A stretch of DNA of 64,000 nucleotides from Apostichopus japonicus (Eukaryota > Echinodermata > Holothuroidea > Aspidochirotida > Stichopodidae), in NCBI RefSeq assembly GCF_037975245.1, contig NC_092578.1:16188821-16252820 (forward strand), written 5' to 3'. Below are positions 58,175-64,000 of the stretch, one piece after another. The notes beneath the pieces were generated by a model, which worked only from the letters and a program-made list of their open reading frames with translations, did not search any database and was not told where the DNA came from. Position 1 is the first letter of the stretch, and each line of letters starts with the position of its first letter. The position numbers and the translations under genes were made by a program.

Positions 58175-59560
58175 GGGAAGGGTTAGGAAATGGGAAGAGT
58201 TACAGGAGGATAGACAATGGGAATGGTTAGGGGAACGGAAGGGTTACTGGAGGGGAAGAGGAGGGAAAATGATAGGGATGTTTTGAAGAATGAATCTTTA
58301 GTTCCTTGTCAGTTTGTTGGCGGTTACAGTAGGTGACTGTCAATTACAATTCACATATTTCTGATAATGCGAAAAAATCACCCCCACTTCCTCCATGTGA
58401 TTTGTTTTCAGTAGCCTGACACATTTAGCAACAAACACAAATTAATGCAATACTTGGTATTTGCTTCCCCAAATAAGTACTGCTTAATTACCACAGATCA
58501 CCTTAGTGGCTCATTTCCTGATTAAATTCAATTGATATTTCAGGCACTTCCTCCTGTGTTTGATATCCCAGGGTTGCTACTAAATCACTGAACATGACTA
58601 AATGCACATGACAAGTACAGTACAATATATATTGTCACATGATACCGTATGTAAAGTGTCTTTCTCAAATATCCAGGGTTATCCCATGATCGAGCACTGG
58701 TAAATCACTGACAGGCTCTTTGAGCACATATCATATGTCATGGCAATGCATTGTCACATGATGTGTATAACTCAGCTCATCATTTTTTACTTAGAACATT
58801 AAACTGAACCATATGGGAGTAGAGAATGAGGCATTGTTACACAAACACAATTGAAATAAACTGTAATTAGTACAACATTGCAGTCTTTAGTTTACTTCAT
58901 TACGACATTACTAGATCTATACAAACTTACAAATAATGCAATATGACTACCCAGTCAGAGGTTATTAAACTATTTAGGTTCCCTCTGTATGAAAGTGATC
59001 TTTTAACCAAAGGCAGACCACACAAATTATAACAGAGCTCCATGAAATAGTTTTGGGATATTTATTCTGTCATGAAGATAACCTTGTCTGGAAAGTCATC
59101 ACATTTACAATGAAACTATTGACAAATCTGATTGCAATTTATTTTTAATACAGTAAATATATAAATGCATTTTCATTTCATCAAGTCTTTGGGTTAGAGC
59201 AGACTACCTTAATTTTACTGAACCTAATGAATGTGAAACAAATATTTCAAAAATTACTCAACTGGATACCTTGTGACTTACCTGGACAGTTTGCTTAATC
59301 CCATGCATTAGAAACAAAGTGGATAAAATTAATAAAATCCTTCTTCCACAAAACTTCCTTAGAAAATAACAAACACCTCAATCACCTTAGTTAAAGCTCT
59401 GCGTAAACTTCTTGGTTCTGACTCACGACAACAAGTAATGGGCAGTTGGGCACCGCATGGACTATTTTACAATGCTACTGTATATACTCTGACTACAAAT
59501 CTGCTAAAATATGGCAATACACTGATCAAGCTTTATGATAAGATATTTATATATAAAGTA

Positions 59561-59606
<46 letters not shown>

Positions 59607-62600
59607 TTGTGTTCAAAGAGCAGGTTGAACACGAGGCGACCTCGTGTGACACAACATATTTTTTCATCTTCACCAATATTAAGTATTTATAACTATACAG
59701 AAAGTTGCACACAAAAGCCAGGTTAGCTCTCTTATCTTTAATAGAGTATATAAGTGCCAGCTAGTTGTCTATTATTAACCCAGTTGTACTAGGTAAACAA
59801 AATGCTTTGGGGATCTTGTCAACAAGCATCAGAACCATAGGCACTATCTGTTCAGAGGAAATGAGCTTATTTGTAGACGACTGATAAACAACTCGAAAAG
59901 ACCAACTTAGAAACATTTGGAATACATGTGTCATTTCCATTTACTTATCACCTAATAGTGAATTAGATAACAAGAAAACCTGGATTATTTTAACCTATAA
60001 GCTACAGTATGTTCATTATCCTGATTACGTGTTACTGGGCCAGAATCTGGATTACATGGATCTGCAAATCTACAGAACCATTCTTCATTTACTAGAAATA
60101 TTTTTAGTCACTGACTTATTTAAATGGTAGTTTTTATAAGTTTGATTCAATTACATAAATTTGCAAACAGTTACAGCACAACAGACACAGATACTGAAGA
60201 GAAAAATGCTGGCATACTCTACTATACTGTAATATCACAACATATGAGTACTATGTATCGTCCATTTTATAGGTGGAGTTCATCGATATGCGGTGCAATA
60301 CAAGGTTTTCAACGTCTCTCAAAAGTCAAAATTATGAAAATATACACATATCTACAGTAATAGGGATAGAGCTAGAATATCATGGTTAGAAGCAATCACA
60401 ACCAAATGTCTGACAAGTTGGAGACTGTACAAATGTTGATAACAGAAAAGGAAAGGTTCCTTCCTTGTGTTCATACATGCCATGTGCATGCTGTATGTAT
60501 ACTCTTGTAGAATAAATGACACATGAAATTTGCAGATGGTATATATCGGAATCGTGATCCACAATGTTAATACAGTATTATGCTCAACTCCAATCTTAAA
60601 TGAGCATAAAATGGACAAACACTGTCTGTATAACTGAATTGCAGATTAAATTTTTGAAGGAATCAACGGATAAGCTGCCAGATCATTGTTAAGTACTAGC
60701 AGTTGCAGGATAAATGACAGAATGTAGTAGGCTGCTACATGTACAGATCTTCAGGCACGAGTAAGCAATGGTTGGAGGTCAAAATATTATTGAGTGGATG
60801 GAACACGCACCACCAAATTCGGATACTCCCTGAGGAACTGCTTAGTAGCAGGTCAAAATCTCATTGAATTAGGAATAAAGATACTTATCCTTACCAAAAT
60901 ACAAAATTTTTGATCGAATTCCATTCAAATGAACAGAAATACTATAGGTTAATTAAACAATATAAAGTTTGCATGAAAGACCGTCTTCATGGCCTGCAAT
61001 TAACACAAGTTATGCTGGCACTGGACCTATACAAACTTAAGCAATGGGCTGAAGAAGATGGAACTTACAATTATATATACAAAATGGGTCGCTATAAAAG
61101 CTTTTATTTATTATTTTCAGAGAGAAATGACATAAGAATTCATGGTTTCTGATGTGTCGAAGAAATTTGGTGCAAAATTACACATACTATTTTTAGTTTC
61201 CCCTGGCAATCACTTTGCCACTAAATATTATCTTATTATATATATAACATAATTATAACTGAAAAAAACTCAATATGAAAATCTTAAAATATATTAAATT
61301 TCTTACCGACCACAGCAACCACTTTGAATGGCAATCGTTCTTGGAAATGTCAATTTTTGGTTTGCTCTAGCCTAAGTTACGACTTACAGCTTACAGGTAC
61401 CTATCACTGCTAATGTTACTTTATGTTAGGCCTATCGAACTAGGGTAGTTGTCTGATATAATCTGTATTATTTTCATCAACCGAGTTGTATTATTACGTT
61501 ATATTTGTGATATATGTATAAACTTCCCTGTACCTTATACTAATACTAATTACAAGGTTCAAGTAAGCCCTAGGCTAGGTTCACCATGAAAGCGGTATTA
61601 CTAGTTATACTTCCATGGTTCAAACATTGTCACACTGAGTCACAGTTTGAACACGCGTTTGCTAAGTGATAAACCTAACAGAAACAATAACATTGTCAGT
61701 ACGTCGCAGAGACCTAAATTTGGCTACAAAAGAAGTGAGTTAGTCCTAGAAAGAAGAAGAAGTTTCTTGCTGCACTCACGATGGAGAACTTATTCTTTGT
61801 CGATACTGCATTAGATGATCCCAGATTTGCTCTGTTAATCTCCTTTATCTTCAACTTTCTCTAATAAATGGTGAGAGCCTCAGTGTGTCTCAAGCCCTAC
61901 TCGTTCGCTGTTATGAAACTGTTCCTTTTGCTAAGGCGCTAGGCATGTGTACATCTCTTGTTCGAAATGAAAGGCTTTGTATAGCAACGGAGTTATCACA
62001 TGTGAGTCAAATGGTAAACAAGTCGTGACCTTGACCGGGTCACCTATAGAAATACAACGCCGAAAATTTATTTCTGGAAATTGAATTGAGATATTACCTA
62101 ATCACATTTATTGTATTGTAGAGTTGCTTTCAGTGTTATTCCTCTTTTCGTGGGTACACAAATTTTTGTTGTGAAAAGAATTTCCCCCAAAGTGCAACAA
62201 CTACATGTAAAGGGGATCACGGGTAATTCCCGGTTACAAGTTCTCTGTCCCAGTATTCATGCATGCTGAGCGAAATTCTAAACTGTCTGTGCATGAATCA
62301 GCTGATCATTAGAAGAATTCGTATCTCATGTCTATCACTTTAGACTAACCTAAAATTAGCATTAGAAATTATGAAATAAACACCGCCAACTGAGCTGCAC
62401 TTTTTTGAAGCATATTTACTTCTCTTCTGTGGAACAAACAAGCAACATCAAAGTCCAGCTGAGTACTTCTTACCAGTACCACTGACTGAAATTGAGAACA
62501 GAATAAGGCCTAACTGTAGTGTAACTGTTAGGCTTAAAATAAATTCGTGTTGCACGTGTATTTATTTGCGTTTTCAGCTAATTGCGTCTTCTTCCTAATT

Positions 62601-62917
62601 AGTGCGAACAGTTTTTTGTTTACTATGCAGACTGTTGTTCGTTACGTTAGCCTTTAGAGTTTAGACCCTGTTAAAAGACCTAATAGATACCACTTGATAC
62701 TCAGTTGATCACATGTCAACTTACAATAGTTGGAAGCCTGTTCGGCCTAGTCACACATATGTAATTACACAGTTATCTGACGCTGCACTGCAAGTAATGA
62801 TATTAGTGGTTCTATTTACCTGGCAGAAATAGGCCACAGAGTTTGTTGGAATTTGTAAGCACATACCAAACAGGTAACCTGAAACAGTTTAAAGAACAAG
62901 ACATCTGCAGTTTAACC
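58175..62917. other. Divergent intergenic region DUSP19-HACL1
   Basis: Holds the HACL1 promoter and presumably the DUSP19 promoter and a non-coding 5' exon, none of which can be placed by eye. The content is AT-rich; a (TA)n microsatellite runs about 59561-59599 and a G/A-rich stretch about 58160-58270. No protein-coding gene recognised. Confidence 0.45.
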
Positions 62918-64000
62918 ATGGCAGACGACAGTGATATTGCTGGAGCAAATGTTATTGCTGATGCATTGAAGGAACAGGTTAGTTGTTCAACTAGTACAAC
63001 ATTGCGGCAAGGGTGCAGATCTCATACCATAAATTTGAGAGTTATTGGCACGTACTACTGAGGCTATAGAAGCATACCCTTTTGTATACAGATATTAGTG
63101 AACTACAATTTTTTTATAAATCTAAAAACTTACAAACTTGTTTATTATGAGATCTATGGATGGAAGCTTCCTATAGGGATGGGGAGAAATGACAATTAAG
63201 GAAAATTATAGATTTCTTATTGTGAATAAATGCAGTTTAATTGGTTTGTATAAATGATTAAAGGTCTGCATTATTGGCTCCAATTATAGCATGCTATAGC
63301 TGAGAAAGTTTTGTGACTATGTAATCGACCTGCCACAGTCTTAAATCCACCTCAGGCTCTAAGATTAGCCTGAGTAGCTTCTTACCACCATTAGGCTCTT
63401 TGTGTAAACATTGGGTGGAAATATGTTCATGTCTACAGTGTAGTTAATCATACAATGTTCCCACAAAGACCCTCATGCAAGAAACAATATGTGGCAGGCT
63501 TTTGCAGACTAAAAATAGGTAAAAAGAGGTAATTTTACGATTATGTAATCTCAAGAAACTTTTCCATGATAGCGTGCTATAATTGGGGTCTATACAGCAG
63601 ACCTTTAAGCCTCATCTGAGGACAATTTTCCATATAAATGAGAAAGTACTAATGCCTTCTATATTTGCATGTATGCCTGTACAAATTTTGTATCCTATGT
63701 TGAGAAATATGAACCCTTGCATGTAGATGTTCTGCCATCAAGCTGGGTCCGTTGTGTGTATATGTTGCAGCTTCAAATTTTGGCCGTTGATGAGCTGTGC
63801 TCCAACAGAGGAAGTAATGTGAGTTCTATATCATGATGCAAGTAATAAAGTTTTCAAATGTTATTACTCAAAACAATGCAGAATAGACACTCTCTTTTTT
63901 TCTTTCAGGGAGTAGAGTATGTATTTGGAATCGTTGGCTTCCCTGTGGTAGAAATTGCCATAGCACTGCAATCAGCTGGTATCAAGTACATCGGGATGAG
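62918..64000 (+). CDS. HACL1: HACL1, 2-hydroxyacyl-CoA lyase 1, first two coding exons
   Basis: HACL1 is a peroxisomal thiamine-pyrophosphate enzyme that cleaves 2-hydroxyacyl-CoA to formyl-CoA and an aldehyde during alpha-oxidation of phytanic and 2-hydroxy fatty acids. Exon 1 is 62918-62977 (20 codons, [11 protein letters not shown]) and exon 2 starts at 63909 and runs off the window; GT-AG junctions fit in phase 0. Exon 2 reads [20 protein letters not shown] and [10 protein letters not shown], the start of the TPP-binding N domain, nearly the same as the mammalian enzyme. The start ATG is in CCATGGC, a strong initiation context. Only about 50 residues are inside the window; the peroxisomal C-terminal signal and active-site residues lie beyond it. 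A bacterial-type oxalyl-CoA decarboxylase relative is less likely given the intron and sequence. Confidence 0.9.
63258..63608. mobile_element. TTAA-flanked MITE, copy 2, in HACL1 intron 1
   Basis: TTAA at 63258-63261 and 63605-63608 bound an approximately 350-bp element whose ends, AGGTCTGC and GCAGACCT, are perfect inverted repeats. The inverted similarity continues imperfectly for about 65 bp and includes CCAATTATAGC, GCTAT and ATGTAATCG. No coding capacity. Same family as 16767-17018. Confidence 0.82.

Overview
This is a 64 kb piece of an AT-rich animal nuclear genome with long introns, GT-AG splice sites, SINEs, truncated LINE ends, MITEs and many mini- and microsatellites. The protein sequences are closest in character to deuterostome orthologues. 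The tRNA-derived SINEs, with tails like those known from echinoderms, suggest an echinoderm; that is an inference, not a demonstration. No prokaryotic, viral or CRISPR feature was seen.

Six protein-coding genes can be reconstructed exon by exon, with phases that close. They alternate strictly in strand: WDR24 (-, 1-5568, its 3' part lies before the window), DNAJC1 (+, 7014-14143), an AF10/AF17 orthologue (MLLT10/MLLT6 family, -, 23018-38800), CCDC148 (+, 39415-47882), DUSP19 (-, 53600-57741) and HACL1 (+, 62918 to beyond the window end). This gives three divergent pairs (WDR24/DNAJC1, AF10/CCDC148, DUSP19/HACL1) and two tail-to-tail pairs (DNAJC1/AF10, CCDC148/DUSP19). The genes do not form one pathway. 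They are a GATOR2 nutrient-sensing subunit, an ER-membrane J protein, a chromatin reader that works with DOT1L, an uncharacterised coiled-coil protein, a JNK-pathway phosphatase and a peroxisomal alpha-oxidation enzyme.

Between and inside the genes are: a 143-bp tandem repeat that overlaps the end of WDR24 exon 8; one SINE beside a WDR24 splice donor and another in CCDC148 with a perfect 10-bp target duplication; two copies of a TTAA-flanked MITE family (piggyBac-like); two truncated LINE 3' ends; an approximately 600-bp purine-only-like minisatellite in the last AF10 intron; a repeat family carrying direct repeats of TGACCT with 4-bp spacing; and a fold-back element between CCDC148 and DUSP19.

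The most interesting large-scale signal is the DNAJC1-AF10 tail-to-tail neighbourhood, which matches the MLLT10-DNAJC1 arrangement on human chromosome 10p12. I found no clearly new multi-gene system; the novelty here is in repeat families and in repeats touching splice sites and stop codons. All exon boundaries are hand-derived from splice consensus and family similarity and have no transcript support.
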